Below are positions 17,101 through 25,220 of a stretch of 32,881 bases of DNA, piece by piece; position 1 is the first letter of the stretch, and every line of letters begins with the position of its first letter. The notes below the pieces were generated by a model, which saw nothing but the letters and a program-made list of their open reading frames with translations, was not told where the DNA came from and did no database searches. The position numbers were made by a program, and so were the translations under genes. Source of the DNA: Nitrosarchaeum sp. (GTDB taxonomy: Archaea > Thermoproteota > Nitrososphaeria > Nitrososphaerales > Nitrosopumilaceae); the NCBI GenBank assembly GCA_023265135.1, contig JAHFUM010000013.1, positions 1 to 32,881 on the forward strand, written 5' to 3'.

Positions 17101-17676
17101 CTTGAAGTATCATACGGGTATCGTTCTATGTCTGTGCGTAAAAACTCACTAGAAGAGGAACGAAACTCTATTGTGAAATTCATTGAAGACATTGAAAAAG
17201 ATAAACGCCAAACATTCTTGGACGCATTTGATAAAGTAGACAAGGAAATACGTCTTATTTTTAGTAAAATGACTGGAGGCAATGCCTGGCTTGAATTGCA
17301 AAACGAAGACGATATCTTTAATTCTGGAATTTCTTATATGATTCAATTTCCAAATAAACCAAAAAGAGAATCCACCTCAATCAGTGGTGGTGAAAAAACT
17401 CTAGCTGCTATAGTTTTTGTATTGGCACTTCAGAAATTAAAGCCATCTCCTTTCTATCTCTTTGATGAGGTCGATGCACATCTTGATGCACCAAACTCTG
17501 AAAAACTTGCAAAAATTTTGGAGGAACGTTCTCACGAGAGTCAATTTATAATGGTTTCTCTAAAAGACTCTGTCGTGCAAAAAGCCAAACTCATCTATGG
17601 TGTCTATCCAAAAAACGGTGTATCTTATGTTGTCACATACAAAGACAAACGAATGCCTTCTCTTAAGACATCCTAG
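14146..17676 (+). CDS. smc: chromosome segregation protein SMC
   Basis: A full-length 1176-residue SMC ATPase, which entraps DNA and organises the chromosome. The N-terminal head has Walker A GPNGSGKSN (35-43); long coiled coils (about 170-500 and 690-1010) flank the hinge, seen around DAEKLGIEGLVYEMISWDKQ to the conserved KGGAVIIDI. The C-terminal head has the signature SISGGEKT from about 1078 and Walker B FYLFDEVDA from about 1103, followed by the D-loop HLDAPN. All ATPase motifs are intact. ATG at 14146 was chosen; translation begins close to the conserved IKKVEIFGFKSF strand. ScpA/ScpB kleisin genes are not adjacent here. Its stop overlaps the convergent ABC ATPase gene by four bases (CTAG). 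Confidence 0.97.
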   Translation: MLLVHIKKVEIFGFKSFGFKNTTVLFEPGLVSISGPNGSGKSNILDAIIFALGENKPKMMRVDKLRSLLHDIEGNRHGPKIARSSVHFDNSDRKIPVDSDVVEITREMDDKGENSYYLNKKPTNRSQILDLLDVANAGLGQLNAVQQGTVTRISEFTSEEKRKTIEDLIGLSYFDEKKTEAIKQLDDADRRLEIALAKMGEIKKRIDELEEERNQKLRHDILERELTRYKAISTYNKLRAITSQKSSKEDTFNKITYDIKKFDDERIIIRNDIARLENEKSQLMKAATDYTQAKTAIDFELSSAMHQYETDNSAIVASSKRLQQIDLRIPEIKIEIESIDLDRVEIESHILKSQELINETNIKKKKINDDLEILDSERNKILTEQSVAASKKSEIDNKLKLLSDQLNDTKLKLSKVENEKDESQIKIKSNSDRLSDLEQDTIALSTLKSRLESLINNHNASISELKSRISKLNSKKSKTLNDLEDLELILDKSSKAAAQYDTKIKTVKGIMHEDYTVAKLKEDAEKLGIEGLVYEMISWDKQYERSILAVSSDWIKAIVVPDFATLLGIAEVARSKNLPKLKIIPLDAIPKFKLDLPKEPGVIGVLSDYVRCNPSHYSLKTFLFGNVVLADSRDSAYRISKLGHKAVTLDGEYFEAKGGAVIIDINSKISKLTKIISMSADIDGLLESINLLKKYVLKKKHSLKKLDDSIQSYSGRLSLSEQSLASADENYSNLKSRISSAINTKQQLTTRISGLNKRNSNLLVEIASHESHIESLVARITIVEENYASGEQTRIANELSRVNTKKSELENFYTTIMNEYRDRDSQLTTLQTEDGRKKSQIKSLYDEESSLHSQYQELEHKIKELEIKKESKTAILVKLREKEQELISTSGSSIGQLKEYDDKLKILSEKDKELTKEINSLERQSDSLTRDLRDLIENETKLHNLLTSFGFNKNMETFDVDSIVQGLTTELNSLNALNAKAPETYLEVSYGYRSMSVRKNSLEEERNSIVKFIEDIEKDKRQTFLDAFDKVDKEIRLIFSKMTGGNAWLELQNEDDIFNSGISYMIQFPNKPKRESTSISGGEKTLAAIVFVLALQKLKPSPFYLFDEVDAHLDAPNSEKLAKILEERSHESQFIMVSLKDSVVQKAKLIYGVYPKNGVSYVVTYKDKRMPSLKTS

Positions 17677-18638
17677 TCTAAATTGACATAGCAAGCTACA
17701 AGGTGATCCTTTTGTATTTTTTCTAAACTTGGTTCTATTTTACATTTTTCAATAGCATATGGACACCTTGCTCTGAATCTGCATCCGTCATAAACATCAA
17801 TGTCTAGTGGTTCGTTGATTCTGATCTTTTTCTCTCTGTTGAGATTTTCAGGATCTGGCTCTGAAATTGCATCGATAAGAGCCTGTGTGTAAGGATGTTT
17901 TGGTTTTAACAATACATCATCAATTAATCCCATCTCGACAATTTTTCCAAGATACAAAATTCCTATTTTTTGACCAAAGTATCTGGCAGTTGCCAAATCA
18001 TGAGTGATGTATATGAATGAAATTTGATATTTTTTCTGTAACTCTTGCATTAGTTCAAGCATTTCTGCTCGTATGGAGACATCAAGCATGGAAACAGGCT
18101 CGTCTGCAAGAATTATCTTCGGTCTTAGAGCCAGAGCTCTTGCAAGCACTACTCTTTGCCGCTGTCCTCCGGATAACATATGAGGATATTTTTTTAGAAT
18201 TTCTTCGGCAGGTTCAAGTTTTACCTCCCGTAATACCTCGATGACTCTATTTCTTCTATCTTGTTTATTTCCAATTTTGTGAATCTCTAGAGGCTCTGAA
18301 ACAATATCTCCTATGTTCATTCTTGGATTTACTGAATCATACGGGTCCTGATGAATCATTTGACAATTCATTCTAATTTTTTCTAAACTTTTTTTGCCAT
18401 TTTTAATCTCTTGATCTTCAAAGAATATTTTTCCTGAATCTGCAGTAATGGATTTGAGAATTAATTTTGCTATAGTTGACTTGCCTGAACCCGACTCGCC
18501 TGCCAATACAAATACCTCTCCTTTTTTTATAGAGAATGAGACATCATCTACTGCTTTTACAGATGTTGCTTTTTTACTGAAAATGCCTTTTTTTGTAAAA
18601 AACTTTGTCAAATGATCTATTCTTAAAATTTCATCCAA
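17673..18638 (-). CDS. oligopeptide/dipeptide-type ABC transporter ATP-binding protein (OppF/DppF-like)
   Basis: A 321-residue ATPase with Walker A GESGSGKST, Q-loop in MIHQDPYDSVNP, signature LSGGQRQRVVLARAL and Walker B KIILADEPVSMLD, then the switch His in YITHDL. The C-terminal tail GCRFRARCPYAIEKC and a final HLVACY hold four Cys, the pattern found in Opp/Dpp ATPases where it can bind a metal cluster. Such proteins energise import of peptides or nickel together with two permeases, a second ATPase and a binding protein; none of these is beside it, so it is an orphan here. Start TTG at 18636-18638. The nearest upstream gene, proS, ends 88 bases away on the same strand. Confidence 0.9.
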   Translation of the reverse strand: MDEILRIDHLTKFFTKKGIFSKKATSVKAVDDVSFSIKKGEVFVLAGESGSGKSTIAKLILKSITADSGKIFFEDQEIKNGKKSLEKIRMNCQMIHQDPYDSVNPRMNIGDIVSEPLEIHKIGNKQDRRNRVIEVLREVKLEPAEEILKKYPHMLSGGQRQRVVLARALALRPKIILADEPVSMLDVSIRAEMLELMQELQKKYQISFIYITHDLATARYFGQKIGILYLGKIVEMGLIDDVLLKPKHPYTQALIDAISEPDPENLNREKKIRINEPLDIDVYDGCRFRARCPYAIEKCKIEPSLEKIQKDHLVACYVNLD

Positions 18639-18726
18639 TGTATGGAATTAGATAAAGAAGTATATCAAGAAATATGATTTACACCTATTGATTTGCGATA
18701 AAACATTTATTCAAATAAAACCGGTT

Positions 18727-20169
18727 TTAATACCCTCTTGCAAAAATCGGAGTTGAAACACTTTGCTCCTTGCAGTAAATACATTTTCCATTTGTGTTTT
18801 CACTACCAAAAGGAATAACTCTAATGTCTGCTCCTGTCTCTTCTTTGATCTTTTCTTCACACTCTGTTTTGCCACACCAATCTGCATTGAAAAATCCACC
18901 TTTTCCTATTTTTGATTTAAACTCTGCATAGTCTGAAATATTTATCGTGTTTTCTTTGGCTTTTACCCTTGCAATCCTTAGCATATCCCTTTGTATTTCA
19001 TCTAATATTGTGACAATTTTTTCAATCTCATCAAACCCTAAACTTATCTTTTCGCGATTGTATCTTTTTGCCAAAACTATTTGTTGTTTTTCTACATCTT
19101 TTGGTCCTATCTCCATTCTCAATGGAATTCCTTTTAGTTCCCAGTCATTGAATTTGTAACCTGGAGTTAGATCATTTCTGTCATCAACATGAACCCTGAT
19201 TTTTTTTGATTCTAACTGTTCCTTAATTTCATTTAATTTTGAAAATACAGTCTCTCTAGCCTCATCTGATTTGTAAATTGGAACAATCACCACCTGCATT
19301 GGTGCTACTTTTGGTGGAAGTACAAGACCTTTGTCATCTCCATGTACCATAATCATGGCACCAATCAATCTCCATGATACTCCCCAGGACGTTTGCCAGG
19401 CAAATTGCTCTACGTTGTCTTTGTCTGCAAATTTTACCTCAAATGGTATTGAAAAATTCTGTCCAAGAAAATGAGACGTTCCCATCTGCAAAGCTTTTCC
19501 ATCTGGCATTATTGCCTCCATTGTAGTAGTGTACACTGCTCCTACGAATTTTTCTTTTTCACTTTTCTTCCCTGTGACTACTGGAATAGCTAACTCATCT
19601 TCGACAGTATTTTTGTAAATTTCTAATATCTTGAAGACTTCTTTTTCTGCTTCTTCTTGAATTGCATGGACGGTGTGACCTTCCTGCCACAAAAATTCTG
19701 AAGTTCTAAGAAATGGTTTTGTAGCTTTGATTTCCGCTCGTAATGCTGTATTCCAAAAATTAATCTTTAATGGTAAATCTCTCCAGCTCTGTATCCATTT
19801 AGAATACATTGTATACGCCAAAGTCTCTGATGTTGGTCTTAGTGCAAGTCTATCCCCTATTTCGTTTTCTCCTGAATGAGTTACCCAGAATACTTCGGGA
19901 TTAAATCCTGCAAAGTGTTTTTGCTCTTTTCCCAAAAGTGACTCTGGAATTAAAATTGGAAGAAATCCATTTCTGATTCCATTTTTAGAAAATTTTTCAT
20001 CAAAAGTACTTCGCAATGATTCCCAAATGGAATAGCCATCAGGTCTTAGTACAATCAGACCTTTTACTGGTGCATAGTCTGCTAGTTTTGCTTTTAGAAC
20101 CACCTGTGTATACCATTCACTAAAGTCTGCCTCTTTTGAAACTGTAATTCCAATGTCTTCTTTACTCAA
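18727..20169 (-). CDS. proS: prolyl-tRNA synthetase, archaeal/eukaryotic type
   Basis: A class II aminoacyl-tRNA synthetase that charges tRNA-Pro. Motif 2 and 3 regions are visible (for example RPTSETLAYTMYSKWIQ, FLWQEGHTVHA and the late GDDKGLVLPP), and the archaeal C-terminal zinc domain with four Cys (CGKTEC and CIYC) ends in the conserved Tyr (FARGY). An ATG at 20220 is in frame and would add 17 residues (MIYHERLISKIISLNVT), but the family usually starts just before the GITVSKEADFSEWYTQV segment. I therefore prefer TTG at 20167-20169, giving MSKEDIGITV and 480 residues. AGTAAAATTA about 20-30 bases upstream could be its TATA box. The start remains unsettled. Confidence 0.95.
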   Translation of the reverse strand: MSKEDIGITVSKEADFSEWYTQVVLKAKLADYAPVKGLIVLRPDGYSIWESLRSTFDEKFSKNGIRNGFLPILIPESLLGKEQKHFAGFNPEVFWVTHSGENEIGDRLALRPTSETLAYTMYSKWIQSWRDLPLKINFWNTALRAEIKATKPFLRTSEFLWQEGHTVHAIQEEAEKEVFKILEIYKNTVEDELAIPVVTGKKSEKEKFVGAVYTTTMEAIMPDGKALQMGTSHFLGQNFSIPFEVKFADKDNVEQFAWQTSWGVSWRLIGAMIMVHGDDKGLVLPPKVAPMQVVIVPIYKSDEARETVFSKLNEIKEQLESKKIRVHVDDRNDLTPGYKFNDWELKGIPLRMEIGPKDVEKQQIVLAKRYNREKISLGFDEIEKIVTILDEIQRDMLRIARVKAKENTINISDYAEFKSKIGKGGFFNADWCGKTECEEKIKEETGADIRVIPFGSENTNGKCIYCKEQSVSTPIFARGY

Positions 20170-20248
20170 AGTAACATTCAAGGAAATAATTTTACTAATG
20201 AGCCTTTCGTGATAAATCATACATTATCTAAACTGTGATGTTTGGTCT

Positions 20249-20536
20249 TTACTTTAGCGAGTCGCCTTTGCAGAGGACTTTGCCCATGACTCTACTTTGA
20301 AAGTTCGGACAAACAAAGCATTGGACAAATTGAATCTCTTCTTTAAGAACTGGGCAATTTACAAATTCCTGCTTCATTTTTTTGAGCATTTTTGGGCTGA
20401 CTCCTTTGAGTTTTAATTTTCCTTTCTCATCCATCATGCCTGATTCCTTTAACTCTGTCTTTATGGCATCTGGAAGTTTTTGTTTTGCTTCCGTTGTTTC
20501 TATGACAACTTCGTATTTGTGTTCTAGCTCTTCCAT
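20249..20536 (-). CDS. small Cys-containing protein, unknown
   Basis: A 95-residue product from the ATG at 20534-20536, encoded just upstream of proS on the same strand (28 bases to the longest proS start). The N-terminal 50 residues are charged and probably helical (KLPDAIKTELKESGMM). The C-terminal 40 residues hold four Cys (NCPVL, QCFVCPNF, VLCKG), with a CxxC in the middle, a pattern that could bind zinc or an Fe-S cluster. No signal peptide. I recognise no family. Its position suggests co-transcription with proS, but gives no function. Confidence 0.7.
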   Translation of the reverse strand: MEELEHKYEVVIETTEAKQKLPDAIKTELKESGMMDEKGKLKLKGVSPKMLKKMKQEFVNCPVLKEEIQFVQCFVCPNFQSRVMGKVLCKGDSLK

Positions 20537-20723
20537 GTATAATTGAATAATTATCTCCGATTTATTACTAGCGTTTTTAGATTTTTAAAAAATTTTATAG
20601 GTTGAATTAAATCTGTAGTTAAATACCCTGAATCATTAATGATGTGTTGATAAAATAAAGAGCAATTCAAATTTTGAAACACATTGTTAGAAAAAATCTC
20701 ATTATCTAAACAACTTTACTGTC

Positions 20724-21605
20724 TTATAGTTTTGAAAGTTCATCTAAGATTGTATTTGCAAATCTCCTCTCTGAAATGTTTTTTGTTTTTGCAATTTTTG
20801 CTAAATGAGGACGTATCTCCTTGTCGCTATAGCAAAGCTTCAACAGGTTATAGTGCTCCAAAGTAATGGTATCCGTTTTCTCATGAATTATTTTCTCTAT
20901 AGTGTTATTTGCCCTGGCAATTTTGTCTTCAAGTGGAAGTAGAACTATTGCATGCTCTAAAAACTTTTTTACAATCTCTTTGTGTCTTTCTCCAATTGAT
21001 ACAGTAAGTCTGAACTTTGGCATTTTGTTAAACTCGTCTATGATCTGTAAAAGTGCATTGTCATACTCCATGTGGTATCGTTGCATTAATGGTGCAATCT
21101 GAAGCGGTATGGTCTGATCAAACTCATACGGTCTAGAAAGATTTCTTTCTGCATCTATTGCAAGTTCAGTAATTACAAATACAAGTGATAAGGGATTTCT
21201 GGTTTCTCTTTTTTTGTATTCTACTGGATAATTCACAAACATCTTGTTTAGTATGTTAATTGCATGTGCTGATAGCAGTCCTCTTTTTTTGTCTGCATCT
21301 AGAGTTTTGATTATTTTTAGTAGTGTGACTGAAAATAACGAGTAATTTTTTGCAGATGCTCCTTTTTTTTGGAGACATTGAATCTCAAAATCATTCATAA
21401 ATTCCTCTAGAATCTTTGGAATCTGGTCTGCCTGCTCTATGTTTCTAAAACTGATTAATGTTTTTTCACTGCTTTGAGTATCTGATAGGAATAATGGTTT
21501 TGCTAGTTTGAGAGCGCTTTGAATCGCGGCTAGTCTTTTTTTATTGCCTTTACCGTATTTGCTCTTTTGTAATGCCTGAATGGATTGAACTAACAAATCA
21601 TACAA
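20724..21605 (-). CDS. unrecognised all-helical protein
   Basis: A 293-residue protein from the TTG at 21603-21605. It is rich in Leu, Ile, Lys and Glu and appears fully alpha-helical, with no membrane segment or signal peptide. Features seen: a basic N-terminal stretch (KSKYGKGNKKRLAAIQ), many LxxxL/I helices, and a terminal RRFANTILDELSKL. This could be a HEAT/ARM-like or TPR-like scaffold, but no motif identifies it. It is divergent from the secreted beta-sandwich gene across 360 bases and precedes the proS cluster by 187 bases. Coding is supported by its length, composition and codon use like its neighbours. Confidence 0.7.
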   Translation of the reverse strand: MYDLLVQSIQALQKSKYGKGNKKRLAAIQSALKLAKPLFLSDTQSSEKTLISFRNIEQADQIPKILEEFMNDFEIQCLQKKGASAKNYSLFSVTLLKIIKTLDADKKRGLLSAHAINILNKMFVNYPVEYKKRETRNPLSLVFVITELAIDAERNLSRPYEFDQTIPLQIAPLMQRYHMEYDNALLQIIDEFNKMPKFRLTVSIGERHKEIVKKFLEHAIVLLPLEDKIARANNTIEKIIHEKTDTITLEHYNLLKLCYSDKEIRPHLAKIAKTKNISERRFANTILDELSKL

Positions 21606-21965
21606 TGTATGATTATATTCACACCTTTTGATAAATCTACACTTTGATGATTTTTTAAATTTTAGATTTAGTTGGAATTTGTTAGATCTTTGTTTTCTTG
21701 TTAAATCTCTCTGATTTTACAATGTCTAATTTTTGTATCAAAAAATGTTTGATTTACAAATCCAATAATGCCAATTTAATAAGAAATAATTTGAAAATCT
21801 GTTCAAGTAAAACAATATCTTGATTAATCAAAAATATGTTTGATCTGTTCCTTTTAAATTTGATTAATCTGGTTTTTGCAACCATCTTTAATTGATCGTA
21901 AAGATCATGATGTTTCACAATTAGTTTATTAATGACTGTGCTACGATATTTTTTGAACTATAACA
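21606..21965. other. 360-base divergent intergenic region
   Basis: This lies between two divergent genes and must hold both promoters. It is very AT-rich and has no credible reading frame. It contains the paired TTGATTAATC sites described separately. I see no RNA gene. Confidence 0.6.
21820..21870. promoter_or_regulatory. paired TTGATTAATC sites, candidate operator
   Basis: TTGATTAATCAA (21820-21831) is a perfect 12-base palindrome. Its first ten bases recur at 21860-21869, exactly 40 bases on, close to four helical turns. The second copy breaks the last two bases. The sites lie about 100-145 bases upstream of the secreted beta-sandwich gene. AT-rich chance is possible. Confidence 0.35.
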
Positions 21966-23567
21966 ATGACTCAATTTAACGAGACAAAAAATAATCTTAA
22001 ACTTGATTTTAGGAAAATGGCATCTGTTAGTACTATTGTTTTATTTGCTATTTTGACTGTATCTATAATTAGCATTTCTAATCAAAAAGCATTTGCATCT
22101 GGAGGATTCTCTGGAGACTTTGATCCAGCAAACTGGACTTTTTCCACAGAGGGCAATGGTTTTGTTGATACTGATGGTGCTCCTGATTTTATTGAGCTTG
22201 ATGGAAGTGATGATAGTGAATGTGGTGAGTGTGCTCTAAATACAGATTATACAATTGAAATTCCTAGTACCAGTACAATAACTTTTGATTGGGATTATAC
22301 TACACATGATTGTGATGGCCCATCTTTTGATCCTGCTGGTTATTTACTCAATGGCGATTTTTTCCAATTTACTAATGATGATGGCTCAAATTCTCAATCT
22401 GGACATATAGAAGTCCCAGTAAACTCTGGCGATATTTTTGGTTTTCGAGTATTTACTACAGATGATACTTGTGGGCGTGGTGTAATTACATCTATTTCTA
22501 ATTTCAATGGACCTACTTCATCTCATAGAAATGGTTCTTGTGATGACTGTACTGCTCCAACACTAGGCTATGACAGCATGGGCAGAAAACTAGTAGACGG
22601 TGGATTTACATACAATGGCAAAGTCACTGATGCAAATTATTACTATACTCCATATCCATTAATCAATGCAACAATAGGAGAAGAAAATGTTGCTGAATTA
22701 AAAATATTTGATGAATCTGGGTATAAGCAAATCAGACACGTAGAGTTGGCATTTGGATTAAGAACAGGAGAGGTCATGAGTGAGAGCAAAGCTTCAATTA
22801 TTTATGATATCGACTCTGAAGGAAATGGTGTTGTAACCCAGACAGATCCTGAAAATGCAATTGACGATGATACTCTTAGAGTAACACACCAAGCAGCAAA
22901 GTGTACCCCATCATCTGTTGATGATGATTGCTTACTAGTAAAAATATATCACACATTTAGAGCTCCATTAGATTATGACATTGTAGGAACTGTTGCTACA
23001 GATGAGCAGCGAAATTCATGGCAGAATTATTTTAATCATGGAATTCACATAATTGGCGATTCAATGAATCCTGTAAAGGAATACGCTGGAATCAATGACG
23101 GTGTAATTTACCACCTTATTCAAACAGATAAAACCAACGCAGTTGACGATCTTGGAAATTCATGGTCATTTAATTATGGTGTGTGGAATAAAGACTACAT
23201 TCCAGTGATAAGAGACGCTCCTTCAAATATCAACGAGAAAAAAATTGAGGCAATAAACAAACTATCTACAATGACTCCTCAAGAGATATCTGATTTATTT
23301 GGCTATGATAGAAATCATGTCAATTTTGTAGAGGTCAAAGACAATCAATTGCTAGTTGCCAAGTCAGTGATGGACAAGTTATGTCCCGATTGTACTGCAA
23401 AACCATACAGCGAAATAAGCAATACCTTTTACTATGAAATTCCAGAGTTTGGAAAAAGATCAGCAGAATCTGGATTAGATGAGAAAGCACAACACGAAGC
23501 AGACTTGGCATTTGAATCCCTGACTGCAATGTATGAGAAAATATATCATCACGATATCCACAACTAG
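21966..23567 (+). CDS. secreted beta-sandwich protein, Cys-rich
   Basis: A 533-residue protein with a cytosolic lead of 18 residues, a hydrophobic stretch (about 19-40) and likely cleavage after AFA (44). Residues about 46-180 (DPANWTFSTEGNG, APDFIELDGSDD, FDWDYTTHDCDGP, GYLLNGDFFQ and SNSQSGHIEV) resemble a beta-sandwich domain known from bacterial secreted proteins that often end in PEP-CTERM tails. The remainder (about 200-533) is unrecognised. About a dozen Cys occur, several in CxxC pairs (ECGEC, SCDDC, LCPDC). There is no C-terminal sorting tail or anchor here. A shorter start at ATG 22017 would give MASVSTIVLF. The domain may have come from bacteria by transfer, but base composition matches its neighbours. 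Confidence 0.8.
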   Translation: MTQFNETKNNLKLDFRKMASVSTIVLFAILTVSIISISNQKAFASGGFSGDFDPANWTFSTEGNGFVDTDGAPDFIELDGSDDSECGECALNTDYTIEIPSTSTITFDWDYTTHDCDGPSFDPAGYLLNGDFFQFTNDDGSNSQSGHIEVPVNSGDIFGFRVFTTDDTCGRGVITSISNFNGPTSSHRNGSCDDCTAPTLGYDSMGRKLVDGGFTYNGKVTDANYYYTPYPLINATIGEENVAELKIFDESGYKQIRHVELAFGLRTGEVMSESKASIIYDIDSEGNGVVTQTDPENAIDDDTLRVTHQAAKCTPSSVDDDCLLVKIYHTFRAPLDYDIVGTVATDEQRNSWQNYFNHGIHIIGDSMNPVKEYAGINDGVIYHLIQTDKTNAVDDLGNSWSFNYGVWNKDYIPVIRDAPSNINEKKIEAINKLSTMTPQEISDLFGYDRNHVNFVEVKDNQLLVAKSVMDKLCPDCTAKPYSEISNTFYYEIPEFGKRSAESGLDEKAQHEADLAFESLTAMYEKIYHHDIHN

Positions 23568-23756
23568 TTCAAATTTTCATAATTCAATTCTATCTTTTAG
23601 TTATATGTGTAAAGTTTGTCTGGACTATTCATTTTCCCACTCAGATTGTAATGTTGAAAATACACATCACAAATTCTTTTAATTATGGCGATCTTTAGTT
23701 TATCATTGATAGTGCTGGAAATCCAGTTCTCAACTTTAATATAATTAGTAATTTTT

Positions 23757-24419
23757 TTGCAAATTAGAAATCAATTGCTGGCAATTTTTGATGTTGAAGG
23801 GGTTCTATACGACGCAGAATACCTTCCCATTCTTGCAGAAAAACTAAACAAGGAAGATGAGATTTGGGAAATCACAAAGCAAGGTATTCAAGGTGTGATT
23901 AAATGGGAAGATGGTCTTAGAACAAGAATTGAGGCATTAAGAGGCCTTGATTATTCCACGTGCAAAGAAATTGCAGATGCTTTGCCAATCATGACTGGTG
24001 CAAAGGAGGCATGTCGAATTTTAAAAGCTGCAGGATGGAAACTAATGGCAGTCTCTGGCGGTTTTACAATAATGACTGATAGATTAAAAAAAGAACTTGA
24101 TTTGGATTACATTTTTTCAAATGAGCTAGTTTTTAAAAATGGAAAACTTGACGGGGTAACAATTCATGTTGATTCTGATAAATCAAAATCAGCCAAAATC
24201 AAAATTGCAGAATGGAATGAAAAGAAAGAAAATATCATCTGTGTTGTGGATGGCGCAAACGATATCAAACTATTTGATATCTCTGGTCTAGGCATTGCTT
24301 ATCGAGCTCAGGATGTGGTAAAAGATTTGGCAACTGCTACACTAGAAGAAAAAGATCTCTCAAAAATACTAGATATAATAAATAAACACTATCACTTAAC
24401 CTTGGAAACCACTGCATAA
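23757..24419 (+). CDS. serB: phosphoserine phosphatase-like HAD hydrolase
   Basis: A 220-residue HAD-superfamily enzyme with the SerB layout; it would make serine from phosphoserine. Motif I is FDVEGVL: D12 is the nucleophile, but the usual second Asp is Glu14, as in ThrH-type DLEGVL. Motif II is AVSGGFT (S100), motif III is in the SKSAKIKIAE segment, and motif IV is VVDGANDIKLF (D165, D169). Length fits. Start TTG at 23757; TTTAATATA at 23735-23743 is close to it, and a second TTG at 23775 would give a shorter MLAIFDVEG start that suits the TATA spacing better. A different phosphomonoester substrate is possible. It is followed after 34 bases by cofE. Confidence 0.85.
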   Translation: MQIRNQLLAIFDVEGVLYDAEYLPILAEKLNKEDEIWEITKQGIQGVIKWEDGLRTRIEALRGLDYSTCKEIADALPIMTGAKEACRILKAAGWKLMAVSGGFTIMTDRLKKELDLDYIFSNELVFKNGKLDGVTIHVDSDKSKSAKIKIAEWNEKKENIICVVDGANDIKLFDISGLGIAYRAQDVVKDLATATLEEKDLSKILDIINKHYHLTLETTA

Positions 24420-24453
24420 ACAATATCTTGATGTATTTTTACAACTATTATAA

Positions 24454-25179
24454 TTGCAAATCATTCCAATACGCATAGAAAAAGAAATAGAGCCCGGAGA
24501 TAACATATCTGAATTAATAATTAATTCAGAAAAAATCCATGATGGCGATATTTTAGTTGTCGCTCAAAAAATTATCTCAAAACAAGAAGGACGTATGGTT
24601 GAATTGTCTTCTGTTGTACCTTCTTTATTGGCAGAAGGTATTAGCTCCGAATATAAAAAAAATCCACACCTTGTTGAATTGATTCTAAACGAATCAAAAC
24701 AAATCATTCGAATGGAACATGAAATACTGATTGTCGAAACAAACAATGGATTCATCTGTGCAAATGCCGGCATAGATGAAAGCAACGTCAAAAATGGATT
24801 TGTTACATTACTTCCTTTGAATTCAGATGTTTCCGCAGAAAACATTCGCAAGGAAATCTTGCAAAAAATAAACAAGACAGTGGCTGTTATTATCTCTGAT
24901 ACATTTGGACGTCCGTTTAGAATGGGGCAAACTAATTGCGCCATTGGAATTTCTGGCATAACTCCAATACTAGACTATGCCGGAACCAAAGATTCTTTTG
25001 AAAAAACTTTACGCATAACTGCAATTGCAATTGCCGATGAATTATGCTCAGCAGCAGAACTGGTAATGAAAAAAGCAACAAAATGTCCAGTTGTAATTGT
25101 ACGTGGGTATGATTTTAAAATCGAAAACTCTTCCATAAATCATCTTATTCGTCCTCAAAATGAAGACTTGTTTCGATGA
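24454..25179 (+). CDS. cofE: coenzyme F420-0:L-glutamate ligase
   Basis: A 241-residue CofE. It adds glutamate residues to F420-0 with GTP, completing the redox cofactor F420. Signatures visible: IEPGDNISELI near the N-terminus, DILVVAQKIISKQEGR, ANAGIDESNV, LPLNSDVSAENIR, ISDTFGRPFRMGQTN, AIGISGITPILDYAG, and the late TAIAIADELCSAAELVM. Length matches stand-alone archaeal CofE, not the fused bacterial FbiB. Start TTG at 24454. It sits in a same-strand run serB-cofE-PHP with gaps of 34 and 41 bases; other F420 genes are not in the window. Confidence 0.95.
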   Translation: MQIIPIRIEKEIEPGDNISELIINSEKIHDGDILVVAQKIISKQEGRMVELSSVVPSLLAEGISSEYKKNPHLVELILNESKQIIRMEHEILIVETNNGFICANAGIDESNVKNGFVTLLPLNSDVSAENIRKEILQKINKTVAVIISDTFGRPFRMGQTNCAIGISGITPILDYAGTKDSFEKTLRITAIAIADELCSAAELVMKKATKCPVVIVRGYDFKIENSSINHLIRPQNEDLFR

Positions 25180-25220
25180 ATTATTGCAATAGAATTATAA
25201 TCCAATAAAGAAAATTTTAC

